Below, one piece after another: positions 51,432 through 59,988 of a stretch of DNA of 64,000 nucleotides. Every line of letters begins with the position of its first letter. The stretch's first letter is position 1. Below the pieces are notes generated by a model. It had not been told where the DNA came from. It ran no database searches and was given only the letters and a program-made list of their open reading frames with translations. The DNA lies in NCBI GenBank assembly GCA_024235135.1, contig JACKMZ010000002.1:496001-560000 (forward strand), written 5' to 3'. The translations under genes and the position numbers were made by a program. Source of the DNA: Gammaproteobacteria bacterium. Its GTDB lineage: Bacteria > Pseudomonadota > Gammaproteobacteria > Competibacterales > Competibacteraceae.

Positions 51432-52724
51432 ATGGGCAAGAATGTGATCGTGATCGGCACCCAATGGGGTGATGAAGGCAAGGGCAAGGTCGTGGACCTG
51501 CTGACCGAACGCGCCGCCGCCGTGGTGCGTTTCCAGGGGGGGCATAATGCCGGTCATACCCTGGTCATCGACGGCAGGAAAACGGTCGTCCATCTAATTC
51601 CTTCCGGCATTCTGCACCCCGGTGTCCAATGTCTGATCGGCAACGGCGTCGTGCTGTCCCCGACGGCTTTGCTCCAGGAAATCCACGAATTGGAAGGCAA
51701 TGGCGTAGAGGTTTATGGCCGGCTCAAGATTAGCGCAGCCTGTCCCTTGATCCTGTCCTATCACGTGGCTCTGGACCTGGCGCGGGAAAAAGCTCGTGGC
51801 GATCGCGCCATCGGCACCACCGGCCGGGGCATTGGTCCGGCTTACGAAGACAAAGTATCGCGGCGGGCCGTACGCCTCGGCGATCTGTTCCATGCCGAGC
51901 GTTTCGCCGCCAAGCTGCGGGAGATTCTGGATTTCCACAACTTCGTCCTGCGCGAGTATTTTCACGCCGAACCTGTCGATTATCAGGAAGTGCTCGATGG
52001 AGCTTTGGCCCTGGCGGAGCCTTTGCGCCCCTTGCTGGGCGATGTGACGGATCTGCTCTATCAGCAGCATCAACGCGGGGCCAACGTATTGTTCGAGGGC
52101 GCCCAAGGGGCCTTGTTGGATATCGATTTCGGTACCTATCCGTTCGTGACCTCGTCCAACACGACGGCCGGAGGCGCGGCCACGGGCACGGGGCTGGGTC
52201 CCCGTTATCTCGATTACATTTTGGGTATCACCAAAGCCTATACCACCCGCGTGGGGGGCGGACCGTTTCCCACCGAATTGTTCGACGATATGGGCGAGCA
52301 CTTGGCTCAACGCGGCCATGAATATGGCGCCACCACCGGTCGGAGACGTCGCTGCGGTTGGTTCGACGCGGTGGCGCTGCGTCGTTCCATCCTGCACAAC
52401 AGCGTCAGCGGCCTGTGCGTGACCAAGCTGGATGTGCTCGATGGCCTGGAGAGCATCCGCCTCTGCGTCGCCTACCGCTCCGACGGCGAGGAGCGCACCA
52501 CTTTGCCGCTAGGCGCCGAGGCGTTTGAAGGATGCGAACCCGTCTACGAGGAACTACCGGGCTGGAAGGAATCCATCGTGGGCATCAGGCGCTATGACGA
52601 TCTGCCGGAGAACGCCCGGCGCTACCTGACGCGTATGGAAGAGGTGGTCGGCGTTCCCATCGACATCGTTTCCACCGGCCCGGATCGGGCCGACACTATC
52701 GTCCTGAAGGACCCTTTCGCCTGA
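51432..52724 (+). CDS. purA: Adenylosuccinate synthase
   Basis: The 430-residue enzyme makes adenylosuccinate from IMP, aspartate and GTP. Marks: GTQWGDEGKGKVVDLL (with catalytic Asp13), FQGGHNAGHTLV (His41), GTTGRGIGPAYEDKVSR, FEGAQGALLDIDFGTYPFVTSSN and TGRRRRCGWFD. Length and order match E. coli PurA. It ends the hfq-hisZ-purA run and is followed by two hairpins. Confidence 0.98.
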   Translation: MGKNVIVIGTQWGDEGKGKVVDLLTERAAAVVRFQGGHNAGHTLVIDGRKTVVHLIPSGILHPGVQCLIGNGVVLSPTALLQEIHELEGNGVEVYGRLKISAACPLILSYHVALDLAREKARGDRAIGTTGRGIGPAYEDKVSRRAVRLGDLFHAERFAAKLREILDFHNFVLREYFHAEPVDYQEVLDGALALAEPLRPLLGDVTDLLYQQHQRGANVLFEGAQGALLDIDFGTYPFVTSSNTTAGGAATGTGLGPRYLDYILGITKAYTTRVGGGPFPTELFDDMGEHLAQRGHEYGATTGRRRRCGWFDAVALRRSILHNSVSGLCVTKLDVLDGLESIRLCVAYRSDGEERTTLPLGAEAFEGCEPVYEELPGWKESIVGIRRYDDLPENARRYLTRMEEVVGVPIDIVSTGPDRADTIVLKDPFA

Positions 52725-52779
52725 GGCGGGACGAGGCGTCCCTTTTCCCGTCGCTCTCCTCCTGAAACTCGACTCTTCT

Positions 52780-52847
52780 CCCATTCCTTTCCTGGCGCAG
52801 GAATGGGTAGGGGGCGGGGGGTTGCGGCGACAGCCCCCTCCATTTTT
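52780..52847 (+). terminator. Two hairpins after purA, the second with a T tract
   Basis: CCCATTCCT and AGGAATGGG (52780-52788 and 52799-52807) form a perfect 9-bp stem. Then GGGGGTTG and CAGCCCCC (52817-52824 and 52831-52838) form a second stem around CGGCGA, followed by TCCATTTTT. The second is a standard intrinsic terminator for purA. The rest of the 327-base spacer up to phaC holds the 19-bp palindrome below. Confidence 0.75.
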
Positions 52848-52933
52848 CCCGCCACTTCGCATCGCCCCCACTTTCGGGGGGCCCATCGTTTCTCCCGGCT
52901 CTTGAACGGCCCACACAGCGCGGTTTGACAAAT

Positions 52934-52952
52934 TCCGCGGCTTAGCCGCGGA
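52934..52952. promoter_or_regulatory. 19-bp perfect palindrome upstream of phaC
   Basis: TCCGCGGCT-T-AGCCGCGGA is a perfect palindrome with a 1-base centre, 100 bases before the phaC ATG. A TTGACA stands at 52925-52930, just before it, so the palindrome would fall in the -35/-10 spacer of that promoter and could act as a repressor operator. No convincing -10 is seen at the matching position. Confidence 0.5.
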
Positions 52953-53051
52953 CGATGCATTCTGGAAATATTGTGCTTAGCTTAGAAGGTGCCACCGATC
53001 CCCATATACCGAGGGCTAATTTCATCGATTCGAGCATCACAGGAGCCCCAC

Positions 53052-54947
53052 ATGGCTGACGAGCAAAGCAAATCCGCCTCCCTTCCAGAAATCAATTTGT
53101 TGGAGGCGGCGCTGGCGAAGAGCCTGGCGAATTCACAAGCCTCCCTGAAGCGTATACCAGACATCAAACCACCGGATGTCGTTCGGTTTACACGCAACCT
53201 CTCTCAAATCATCGAACGCAGTCAGCAACTGGTACAGCGATTTTTGCAGAGCGATACCGATCCGGATATAGACTTCTCCGTACCCGACCCCAGTCTTGTG
53301 GGTAAGTCGTTCGTCGAGATGGCCCAGAGACTCTTGGCCGATCCCAACAAACTGATGCAGGCGCAACTGAGCTTCTGGCAGGACTATGCCAGCATGTGGC
53401 AAACCGCCACGCGGCGCATGCTCGGGGAGCATGTCGACCCCATCATCGCACCGGATTCCGGCGATAAGCGTTTTCGGGACTCGGAGTGGGCGGAGAACGC
53501 CATCTTCGACTTTATTAAACAGTCGTACCTGCTGGCCGCCCGCCACATACAGAAAACCGTCAAGGATGTGGACGGGCTGGATAAAAAGACGGTGGACAAA
53601 TTGGATTTCTATACTCGGCAGTTCGTGGATGCCCTGTCGCCCACCAATTTCGCGATGACCAACCCGCAGGTACTGAAGGCTACCTTCGAGTCGGGCGGGG
53701 AAAATCTGCTCAAGGGTCTGAACAACTTGCTGGAGGATTTGAACCAGGGCAAGGGCAAGTTGCGCATCAAGATGACCGATATGGACGCTTTCAAGCTCGG
53801 CGAGAACGTCGCGGTGACGCCAGGCAAGGTCATCTATCAAACGCAATTGATGCAGTTGATTCAGTACAATCCGACGACCGAGAAGGTATTCAAGCATCCC
53901 CTGTTGGTCATCCCGCCGTGGATCAATAAGTTTTACATCCTGGATTTGCGGCCTGACAATTCCTTCATCAAATGGGCGGTGGACCAGGGGTTCACCGTGT
54001 TCGTCATTTCCTGGGTCAATCCCGACGAACACCTGGCCGAGATGGGATTCGAGCATTATCTATCGGAAGGGACGCTGGCGGCGCTGGATGCCATCGAACA
54101 GGCCACCGGGGAGTCGGAAGTCAATGCGGTGGGTTATTGTATCGGAGGCACGCTGTTGTTCTGCACCCTGGGCTACTTGGCCGCCAAGAAGGACAAACGC
54201 ATTCGTAGCGCCACGGCCTTCACGACCATGCTCGATTTCGCCAATGTCGGCGAGTTATCGGTCTTCATCGACGAAGATCAATTCGCGCATATCGACAAGG
54301 GCATGGAACGGCGGGGGTTTTTGGAAGGCTATCACATGGCGGGTGTATTCACCCTGCTGCGCGCCAACGATTTGATCTGGTCCTTCGTGATTCGCAATTA
54401 CCTCCTGGGGGAGGAACCATTTCCATTCGACCTGTTGTTCTGGAACGCCGATTCCACGCGCATGCCCAAGGCCATGCATACTTTTTATCTGCGCAACATG
54501 TATCTGGACAATCGGCTCAAGGAACCGGGGGGCGTCAGTTTCATGGGGACCCCCATCGATCTGGGCAAGATCAAGGCGCCGGTGTTTTTCCTATCCGCCA
54601 AGGAAGATCATATCGCTCCCTGGGTCTCGACCTACGCGGGCACGAAGTTGCCCGGCGGACCCGTGAAGTTCGTGTTGGGCGAGTCCGGGCACATCGCCGG
54701 CGTTATCAATCCGCCCGCCGCCAAACCCAAATACGGTTACTGGACCAACGAGAAACTCGCGGACACCCCCGAGGCCTGGCTGGAAGGCGCCGAGCGTCAC
54801 AAGGGGTCCTGGTGGCCGCATTGGTTGGAGTGGGTCAAGCCCCACGCCGGTGGGGAACCGGACGTCCCGGCGCGTGTTCCGGGAGATGGGAAACTGCAAC
54901 CGCTGGAAGATGCTCCCGGTTCCTTCGTCAAGATGCGCAGCCAGTAA
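53052..54947 (+). CDS. phaC: Class I polyhydroxyalkanoate synthase PhaC
   Basis: The 631-residue enzyme polymerises 3-hydroxyacyl-CoA into granules. It has an N-terminal helical domain (about 20-230) and an alpha/beta-hydrolase catalytic domain. The nucleophile Cys363 sits in the lipase-like box AVGYCIGGT. The PHA-specific PPWINKFYILDLRPDNSF, VISWVNPDE, catalytic Asp region AKEDHIAPW and catalytic His in GESGHIAGVINPP are all there. ATG 53052 has AGGAG seven bases upstream; the frame opens at 52989. No phaA, phaB, phasin or phaE gene is near. The 300 bases before it hold the purA terminator and a palindrome. Confidence 0.96.
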   Translation: MADEQSKSASLPEINLLEAALAKSLANSQASLKRIPDIKPPDVVRFTRNLSQIIERSQQLVQRFLQSDTDPDIDFSVPDPSLVGKSFVEMAQRLLADPNKLMQAQLSFWQDYASMWQTATRRMLGEHVDPIIAPDSGDKRFRDSEWAENAIFDFIKQSYLLAARHIQKTVKDVDGLDKKTVDKLDFYTRQFVDALSPTNFAMTNPQVLKATFESGGENLLKGLNNLLEDLNQGKGKLRIKMTDMDAFKLGENVAVTPGKVIYQTQLMQLIQYNPTTEKVFKHPLLVIPPWINKFYILDLRPDNSFIKWAVDQGFTVFVISWVNPDEHLAEMGFEHYLSEGTLAALDAIEQATGESEVNAVGYCIGGTLLFCTLGYLAAKKDKRIRSATAFTTMLDFANVGELSVFIDEDQFAHIDKGMERRGFLEGYHMAGVFTLLRANDLIWSFVIRNYLLGEEPFPFDLLFWNADSTRMPKAMHTFYLRNMYLDNRLKEPGGVSFMGTPIDLGKIKAPVFFLSAKEDHIAPWVSTYAGTKLPGGPVKFVLGESGHIAGVINPPAAKPKYGYWTNEKLADTPEAWLEGAERHKGSWWPHWLEWVKPHAGGEPDVPARVPGDGKLQPLEDAPGSFVKMRSQ

Positions 54948-54966
54948 CAGCGATCCAAGGCCGCGT

Positions 54967-56241
54967 TTATTCGCTTTCGATCTGAAATCCGCGCCAGGGA
55001 CTGGCGTTCAGGGTACGCCCATTACGGTCCAGGGATACCACCCGCCAGCGCAGCGCTTCGCTGCTGCGCTGGGTCAGCCAGGGAGGAGCCGTATATTGCT
55101 CCACGCCGGGCCGAACCAAGGTTTCGACCACGATCGCCCCCCCTTCGTCCTGTACTTCCAGGCGGTAAAACTCGGCATTCGGGCTGTCTATCCAACTGAA
55201 ACTCACCGGCTGCGGCGGTAATTTGGCATCGCTTAGCGGCGTCAATAGCTGTAAATCCGCTTCTTCTCCCTGAAGCGCGGCCAGTTGCTCCTCGTTGCCG
55301 ACAAAATAACGCAATACCGGCATCGGAAATCCCGCCACGGCCCCCGTGCTGGCCACCAGGCCGTTTCCGGTATTGGAGCGGTTTTCACGCCCGCCACTGG
55401 CCTCGATACGTAACAGAACCAGGTGAAGACCACCGGAGCGAGTAGGTGGCGGTATGGATTTGGGACCGGGTAAAAACACTTCACCCACCGGCGTCAAGAA
55501 GATATCGAAGTGTTCCAGGAACGTGTAACGGCGTTGCAAGCCGCGTTGCTCCACCGGCAGAGTGGCCTCGGTCAACAGGTCCTGCTCGCTGGGCGGGGTT
55601 TCGCCCGGTAGCATCACTTCCCAGCGGCCGCGCAAACGGCCCGAGCCATTGTATTTGATGTACGCGCCGATGGAGGGCAGCTTGCCGCCGGTTTCCACCG
55701 GATAAATGGGATCGAAGAGGAAATCGCCGGCGTCATTGACGAAACCGACGCGCACGTCGAGCAAGGCCAGGGGCGAACGCGCCCCGCCGCCCGCCATGCG
55801 ACAGGTGACCACCACGAAGGCTCCGCTGCTGAAGCGGCGTACATAGAAGAACTGCGACGGCTGACCGCTTTGCGCGGCTTGAAACGCGCGCCGAGTGATT
55901 GAGGCCTGGATGGTCATGATGTCGGTCAGGTTGCGTTGGCCGCCGGTGCCGCTCACTCTCGCCTGGTTGAAACTGCTCGGCATCTGCCCGAAAATCGTCG
56001 TTGGATCGCAGGGATTGAAGGAGAAGACCTGATTGGCCGGCAGGGGCGCGATGAGATCGCCACAGAAGAACGATTCCATGGCCTCCTCGTTGGGATCAAG
56101 ATTTTGGAAGGTGAGAAACACCGTGCTCGTGCCGCTGGTGCGTACATTGACGCCGGACGGGTTGACGCCGGTGACGGCATCAGCCTGGCGCAGGGCCAGC
56201 AGCATCGATAATAAGGCGATTAAAGTGGCTGTGCGTCGCAT
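54967..56241 (-). CDS. Exported protein of unknown function, downstream of the barrel gene
   Basis: The 424-residue protein has a signal peptide to about residue 22 (ADAV). An N-terminal beta-rich domain starts VNPSGVNVRTSGTSTVFLTFQNL with two cysteines that could pair (FFCGDL and FNPCDP). The C-terminal ~75 residues read like a fibronectin-III or Ig unit (PVSFSWIDSPNAEFYRLEVQ to RWRVVSLDRNGRTLNASPW). I do not recognise the family. It starts 13 bases after the barrel gene's stop, so both are co-transcribed from the shared promoter at 58456. It may bind the barrel or form part of a surface complex; this is inference. Confidence 0.65.
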   Translation of the reverse strand: MRRTATLIALLSMLLALRQADAVTGVNPSGVNVRTSGTSTVFLTFQNLDPNEEAMESFFCGDLIAPLPANQVFSFNPCDPTTIFGQMPSSFNQARVSGTGGQRNLTDIMTIQASITRRAFQAAQSGQPSQFFYVRRFSSGAFVVVTCRMAGGGARSPLALLDVRVGFVNDAGDFLFDPIYPVETGGKLPSIGAYIKYNGSGRLRGRWEVMLPGETPPSEQDLLTEATLPVEQRGLQRRYTFLEHFDIFLTPVGEVFLPGPKSIPPPTRSGGLHLVLLRIEASGGRENRSNTGNGLVASTGAVAGFPMPVLRYFVGNEEQLAALQGEEADLQLLTPLSDAKLPPQPVSFSWIDSPNAEFYRLEVQDEGGAIVVETLVRPGVEQYTAPPWLTQRSSEALRWRVVSLDRNGRTLNASPWRGFQIESE

Positions 56242-56254
56242 CGTCGCCGTCCTA

Positions 56255-58372
56255 TTAATACAAACTCAGGCTCAGACCCGTGTTGATGGTCCAGGTGGTC
56301 GCCGAACTGTCGATGTCGAATTCCCGGTCCCTTTGGTCGAGATTATCCCTGGAATAACGCAGAAACCATTGTCCCGGCAAGCGCCGTCCACCGGGGCCTG
56401 GCAATTCGAATCGGTAACTGACCTGGGCCTGGCCCGACAGGGAATCGCTGCGGTTGTTGTTTTCATTGTCTTTATCGTCGCTGATGCCCAGGCTGCCGGT
56501 GAATGCCCAGTCTTTGTAAAAAGACCAGTCCATGCCGACACTGTAATTGTCCGTGTAACGGGTGAGATCTTGTTCGCGATCGTGAACGCGGGTGCGTCCG
56601 ATCCCAAAGCTGAGATTCAGGGTATCCCAAGGGCGCACGCCCAGCACCACCCCGTTTTCGAGGGTCTTGAAATCGGCTTGCTCGCGACCCGCCTGCCGAT
56701 TGTCCTCGTCGGCGGTCGCCAGGTGATAGGTGAAATCCCAGCGTTCTCCAGCCCACGCCAGATCGAGGGCGTTGACGAGGGTGACTTGGTCCGGCAGTTG
56801 GCTGGGATCGTCGAAACCGGACAGGATTGGGTCGGGCCTGTTGACGGCCTGCTGGTGCACCCGATCCAGGGCATAGGACGCGTCCGGCAGCCACCCGTTG
56901 GGATTCTCGGGATCACCGAAGAGCGTTTTGAACGGTATGCTCAGGGCAAAGGTCAGACCGCGGGTGCGCGTCGTGAGCAGGGTGGATAGATCGTCGACGT
57001 TGTCCTGTGTCCAACGATAGGCCAGTTGCGCGCCGATATCGCCGATGCGTCCATCCAGACCGGCTGAATAAACTTCCAGATTACCGTCCACGTAAGCGCC
57101 CAGGCTGCGGTACAAGGCATCGGCATAGGCGTAGTTCAACGTCGCTGTCAGGGTGATGGGCGTGTCCGCGATGAGCGGTTCGTCCTGCAACAGGTCGTAG
57201 GCGACCTGTGCGCTGTAGGCGTTGTCCGTACTGGGTTTGACCGCGACGATGTTCACGCCGTCCAGGTCCTGGCTGGGATCATTGGGATTGGTGAAACGGC
57301 TCCGGGCGAAATTGACTTCTCCCCGCAAACGGCCCGATTCCGTGCTGCCCGCAACCCGCAGACCGAAACCGCGATTTTCCTCGGCGTCGGGTATTTCGCC
57401 GGTGTCGAAATCGTTTTCGTCGAGTTTTTTGCTGTTCGTGTAGGTGAACTCGGTGCGTAGCCCCCCAGGGCGTTGCGGCAACCACTCGATACCGACGGTG
57501 GCCGCGGCGATGCGATGATTGGCGAAATCGCTCAAACCGAAGATGTTGTTGTAACCGACGATGCTGGTGCCGTTCATCAGCCCGACGCTGAAGTCGAAGC
57601 GATTGCCGAGCTGATAGCGCGCCCGTAGACCCCGATTGTTGACGCTGTTGACCAGCAGCGGATTCGAGCCATAGGTGACGCTGCCCAGCGCGAAGCTCGT
57701 GGAGCGATTGTCCACCTCGACCAGATAATTGTTGAGATCAAGCTTGGGCGAATCGTTGCCCAATTCCCCGTAACGCAGCGTTTCCTGCCGGTTGCTGAAA
57801 CCGCTGGCGCTGGCGTTGGAACGGACTTCGAAGTCGCCTCGTTTATGGCGGGTTTCCACGCCGAGTTGCAGTTCCAGATCTTGATACGTATCTCGCTCCA
57901 GAGGTGTCGCGTCGCCCGTCGTATGGCTGTCGAGCTGGGCTTTCAAGGCAAGCTCCACCTTGGGCGTGACCTCGGCGGCTTCGAAACCGGAGGGCGTCAG
58001 CACGTTGACCGGCACACGGGTTATTTCTTCCCACTCGCTGGCGTTGCGTACCCGATAGACGATGAGTTCGTGACTGCCGGATTGCAGCGGCGGTCCATCG
58101 GAAGAATAGACCAGCTCGCTTTCGCCCGAGCGTTGGAAAAGGCTGGTGAGATCGGTTTTATCCAGCAAAATGGCCAGTTGCCCTTCATCCGGCGAGGGGA
58201 GACGATCGAAGGTCAGGGTGATGGCCGTTTGTGGCTCAATCCATTGTTCCTCGGGGAGGTTGCTGTTCGTCAGTGTGATCTCTTGGGCGGTGCTCTGGAT
58301 GCAGGCCAGCAGCGCGCCGAACCCGCAGACGCAAGCCCGATCTGCCCATCTGCCGTGCCGTTTGCCGATCAT
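56255..58372 (-). CDS. Large outer-membrane beta-barrel protein of unknown function
   Basis: The 705-residue protein has a signal peptide (to about 30) and a periplasmic Ig/SbsA-like region at about 30-130, with EITLTNSNLPEEQW, TAITLTFDRLPSPDEGQLAIL. About 550 residues of alternating amphipathic strands follow, with turns rich in Asn/Asp, ending in the aromatic INTGLSLSLY typical of barrels. Motifs of TonB-dependent receptors are absent. It is the first gene of a two-gene unit. The frame opens at a TTG at 58441; ATG 58372 starts the leader. Composition is host-like. BamABCDE would insert it. Confidence 0.7.
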   Translation of the reverse strand: MIGKRHGRWADRACVCGFGALLACIQSTAQEITLTNSNLPEEQWIEPQTAITLTFDRLPSPDEGQLAILLDKTDLTSLFQRSGESELVYSSDGPPLQSGSHELIVYRVRNASEWEEITRVPVNVLTPSGFEAAEVTPKVELALKAQLDSHTTGDATPLERDTYQDLELQLGVETRHKRGDFEVRSNASASGFSNRQETLRYGELGNDSPKLDLNNYLVEVDNRSTSFALGSVTYGSNPLLVNSVNNRGLRARYQLGNRFDFSVGLMNGTSIVGYNNIFGLSDFANHRIAAATVGIEWLPQRPGGLRTEFTYTNSKKLDENDFDTGEIPDAEENRGFGLRVAGSTESGRLRGEVNFARSRFTNPNDPSQDLDGVNIVAVKPSTDNAYSAQVAYDLLQDEPLIADTPITLTATLNYAYADALYRSLGAYVDGNLEVYSAGLDGRIGDIGAQLAYRWTQDNVDDLSTLLTTRTRGLTFALSIPFKTLFGDPENPNGWLPDASYALDRVHQQAVNRPDPILSGFDDPSQLPDQVTLVNALDLAWAGERWDFTYHLATADEDNRQAGREQADFKTLENGVVLGVRPWDTLNLSFGIGRTRVHDREQDLTRYTDNYSVGMDWSFYKDWAFTGSLGISDDKDNENNNRSDSLSGQAQVSYRFELPGPGGRRLPGQWFLRYSRDNLDQRDREFDIDSSATTWTINTGLSLSLY

Positions 58373-58455
58373 GAACACAGTGATTCGCCTGTTGGGTGGA
58401 AGGATGGGCTGTTGCGGCTCCCGTTCCGCACGGGACCGCAAGGTTGTTTGCAGGC

Positions 58456-58501
58456 AGTCTAGGGTGCGGTGGCGGGGTGGCCTATCCCATGAATTAGGGA
58501 T
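58456..58501 (-). promoter_or_regulatory. Promoter A of the shared-palindrome set (barrel operon)
   Basis: On the minus strand ATCCC-TAATTCAT-GGGAT (58501 to 58484) is followed after exactly 22 bases by TAGACT (58461 to 58456), a -10-like hexamer. The palindrome extends one more base each side. Transcription would start near 58449, about 77 bases before ATG 58372. The other copies are at 59420, 63174 and 63951. Confidence 0.65.
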
Positions 58502-58522
58502 ATGCGGTCTTTTCGGGAAACG

Positions 58523-58565
58523 AAAAACGCACCGGGTGGCAGCCGAAGCTGGCCTATCCGGTGCG
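58523..58565 (-). terminator. Intrinsic terminator of the 251-residue exported protein gene
   Basis: On the minus strand CGCACCGG and CCGGTGCG form an 8-bp stem around an inner CAGC-TTCG-GCTG hairpin, and TTTTTCGTTT follows. It starts 16 bases after the gene's stop. It insulates the gene from the next promoter, which starts about 22 bases further on. Confidence 0.8.
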
Positions 58566-58580
58566 CGTATGGGGTTGGGA

Positions 58581-59336
58581 TCAGTTCAAGTCGATGGTCA
58601 GCAAATCATCTTTCTTGGGCATCCGATGCTGCACCGAAGCTTTAAGATTGTTACCGGCTTTGACATCGATGGTGTAGGGTTTCTTGAGCGCCGCCACCTT
58701 TTTGAACGTGACCTGGGCATTGCCGGTCGAGCGTTTCTTGTCGATTTCCCGGCCCTCCGGCGTCTTGAGATACACCCAATAACCCGCTCCGCGCGTGCCA
58801 CGGTTTTCCTTGAGTTTGACGATCAGATCGTAAGTTCCGCCGCCCGCTTGATCGTATCCACCCTTGCCGCCGCCCACGTCGAAGCTTTTCGAGACGCTGC
58901 CCGCGCGACGGCTGAGGTTGTAGGCGATGGGGTTGTCGCTCTTGGGAATCTCGACGGTCAGGATGTACTTGCCGGGATGAGGAATGTCGACGTTATCCCA
59001 GCGTACGGCTTCCTTGGCCGGAGGGTTGCCGCCCGGAAAAGTGCTGCGCCGGGTTTGGGTGGTGTAGCGGGTTTCCTTGCCCTTGGGGTCGGTGACGATC
59101 AGATAAACGGGCAGTTTAACCGGATGGGCCAAGGGTGCGGGCAGCGAGGATTGTTCGTTGTAGACGAAGGACCGCACGGAATTCTTGCCGACTTTCAGAC
59201 CCCCCTGGACCTGGGGACCCTCATTGGCCAAAGTCGGTCGGGCGCCTTGTGCCTGGGCTTGGGCACCGACGAATAAAGACAGTAACAGGGTGAAAATGGT
59301 CAGCCAGGTAAAGGCTCGATGGTTATGAGTTTGCAT
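58581..59336 (-). CDS. Exported protein of unknown function (251 residues)
   Basis: The protein has a signal peptide ending AQAQAQ, then two beta-rich parts: residues about 30-140 (with PVKLPVYLIVTDPKGKE and IPHPGKYILTVEIP) and 150-251 (GGGTYDLIVKLKENRGTRG, GYWVYLKTPEGREID). No cysteines are present. It resembles carboxypeptidase-regulatory or Ig-type extracellular domains, but I cannot name a family. It is a single-gene unit between promoter B and its own terminator. The C-terminus is basic with Lys-rich segments, perhaps for binding acidic polymers. Confidence 0.65.
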   Translation of the reverse strand: MQTHNHRAFTWLTIFTLLLSLFVGAQAQAQGARPTLANEGPQVQGGLKVGKNSVRSFVYNEQSSLPAPLAHPVKLPVYLIVTDPKGKETRYTTQTRRSTFPGGNPPAKEAVRWDNVDIPHPGKYILTVEIPKSDNPIAYNLSRRAGSVSKSFDVGGGKGGYDQAGGGTYDLIVKLKENRGTRGAGYWVYLKTPEGREIDKKRSTGNAQVTFKKVAALKKPYTIDVKAGNNLKASVQHRMPKKDDLLTIDLN

Positions 59337-59419
59337 TTCGAATGCCTCCAGTCGCTTTTCGGTTAATGGAATCGGATTCGGTAGTGAGTGAAATCCCGCT
59401 GCAATGAATGTTGCGGGAC

Positions 59420-59465
59420 ATCCTATCTAGAGAGCCTGAATGCAACCATCCCAGAAAATGGGGAT
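59420..59465 (-). promoter_or_regulatory. Promoter B of the shared-palindrome set
   Basis: ATCCC-CATTTTCT-GGGAT (minus strand, 59465 to 59448) is followed after 22 bases by TAGGAT (59425 to 59420). A second hexamer TAGATA lies 4 bases closer. Predicted start near 59413 gives a leader of about 77 bases, nearly equal to unit A. The gene is the 251-residue exported protein. Confidence 0.65.
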
Positions 59466-59571
59466 TTTTCCCAAGAAGCGCCAAATAGTTCGGTAACTGT
59501 CAATGAATTGAAGGCAGGCTTAAAAGGTCCTGGAGGCGAATGGAAATGGGCTCTTGAAGACTTGGGTTTTG

Positions 59572-59727
59572 ATGGAAAATAAAAACGATAATCCCTCTGC
59601 AATCATTTGGTTAATCGCAGCGGTATCTTCATCGCTTTTACAGACGATCTGGAAAATGACGTTAAATGCCCTGTTGCTTTTTTATGGTTATTCCCGAGTG
59701 ATTGAAGAGTTGGGTCGGATTTTGTAG
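59572..59727 (+). CDS. Small hydrophobic ORF (51 residues), possible membrane peptide
   Basis: The frame reads MENKNDNPS, then a hydrophobic stretch (IIWLIAAVSSSLLQTIW) and MTLNALLLFYGYSRV, as one or two membrane helices. The start overlaps by 11 bases the end of another frame (59490-59582) that reads like a protein end with VNELKAGLKGPGGEW. The two could be remnants or a coupled pair of tiny genes. Composition is AT-richer than nearby genes. No clear ribosome-binding site. It lies in the 560-base gap between the exported-protein gene and the sigma factor. Confidence 0.3.
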   Translation: MENKNDNPSAIIWLIAAVSSSLLQTIWKMTLNALLLFYGYSRVIEELGRIL

Positions 59728-59797
59728 AGGCCGATTTGGCCTGTTTCCATCGGGTTATTGCCAGACGATTACCGTGCGATTAAAGCGAGAAATAATT

Positions 59798-59814
59798 TTT
59801 TCCAAAACGGAAAA
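59798..59814. repeat. Inverted repeat upstream of the ECF sigma gene
   Basis: TTTTCC-AAAAC-GGAAAA is a perfect 6-bp dyad about 190 bases before the likely sigma-factor start. The rest of the gap (59815-59895) contains a GGAAC with a TCGA 16 bases later, which resembles an ECF-type promoter only weakly. Confidence 0.35.
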
Positions 59815-59988
59815 TAATATGGCGCGTTCACTGTGCTTTTTTATGGACCTTTAAACCTTTCGTCCGGGAACGGGGAATAACACGGTATCGAGGGGTTGCG
59901 GCGCGCATGGGCGAGTCCATGGGAAAACGCCATGTTTCAAACTAAGCTGAATTTCACGGCCGTCATTTTTCTGGTAGAACTGGCGTTT

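Noticed and set aside
59388..59489. First half of a 64-codon plus-strand frame
   Set aside because: It lies over promoter B in antisense and has no ribosome-binding site; only the second half looks coding.
59860..59890. ECF-type self-promoter (GGAAC with TCGA) before the sigma gene
   Set aside because: The -10 half is weak and the motif is not repeated at the palindrome promoters, so I do not claim it as the sigma factor's own target.
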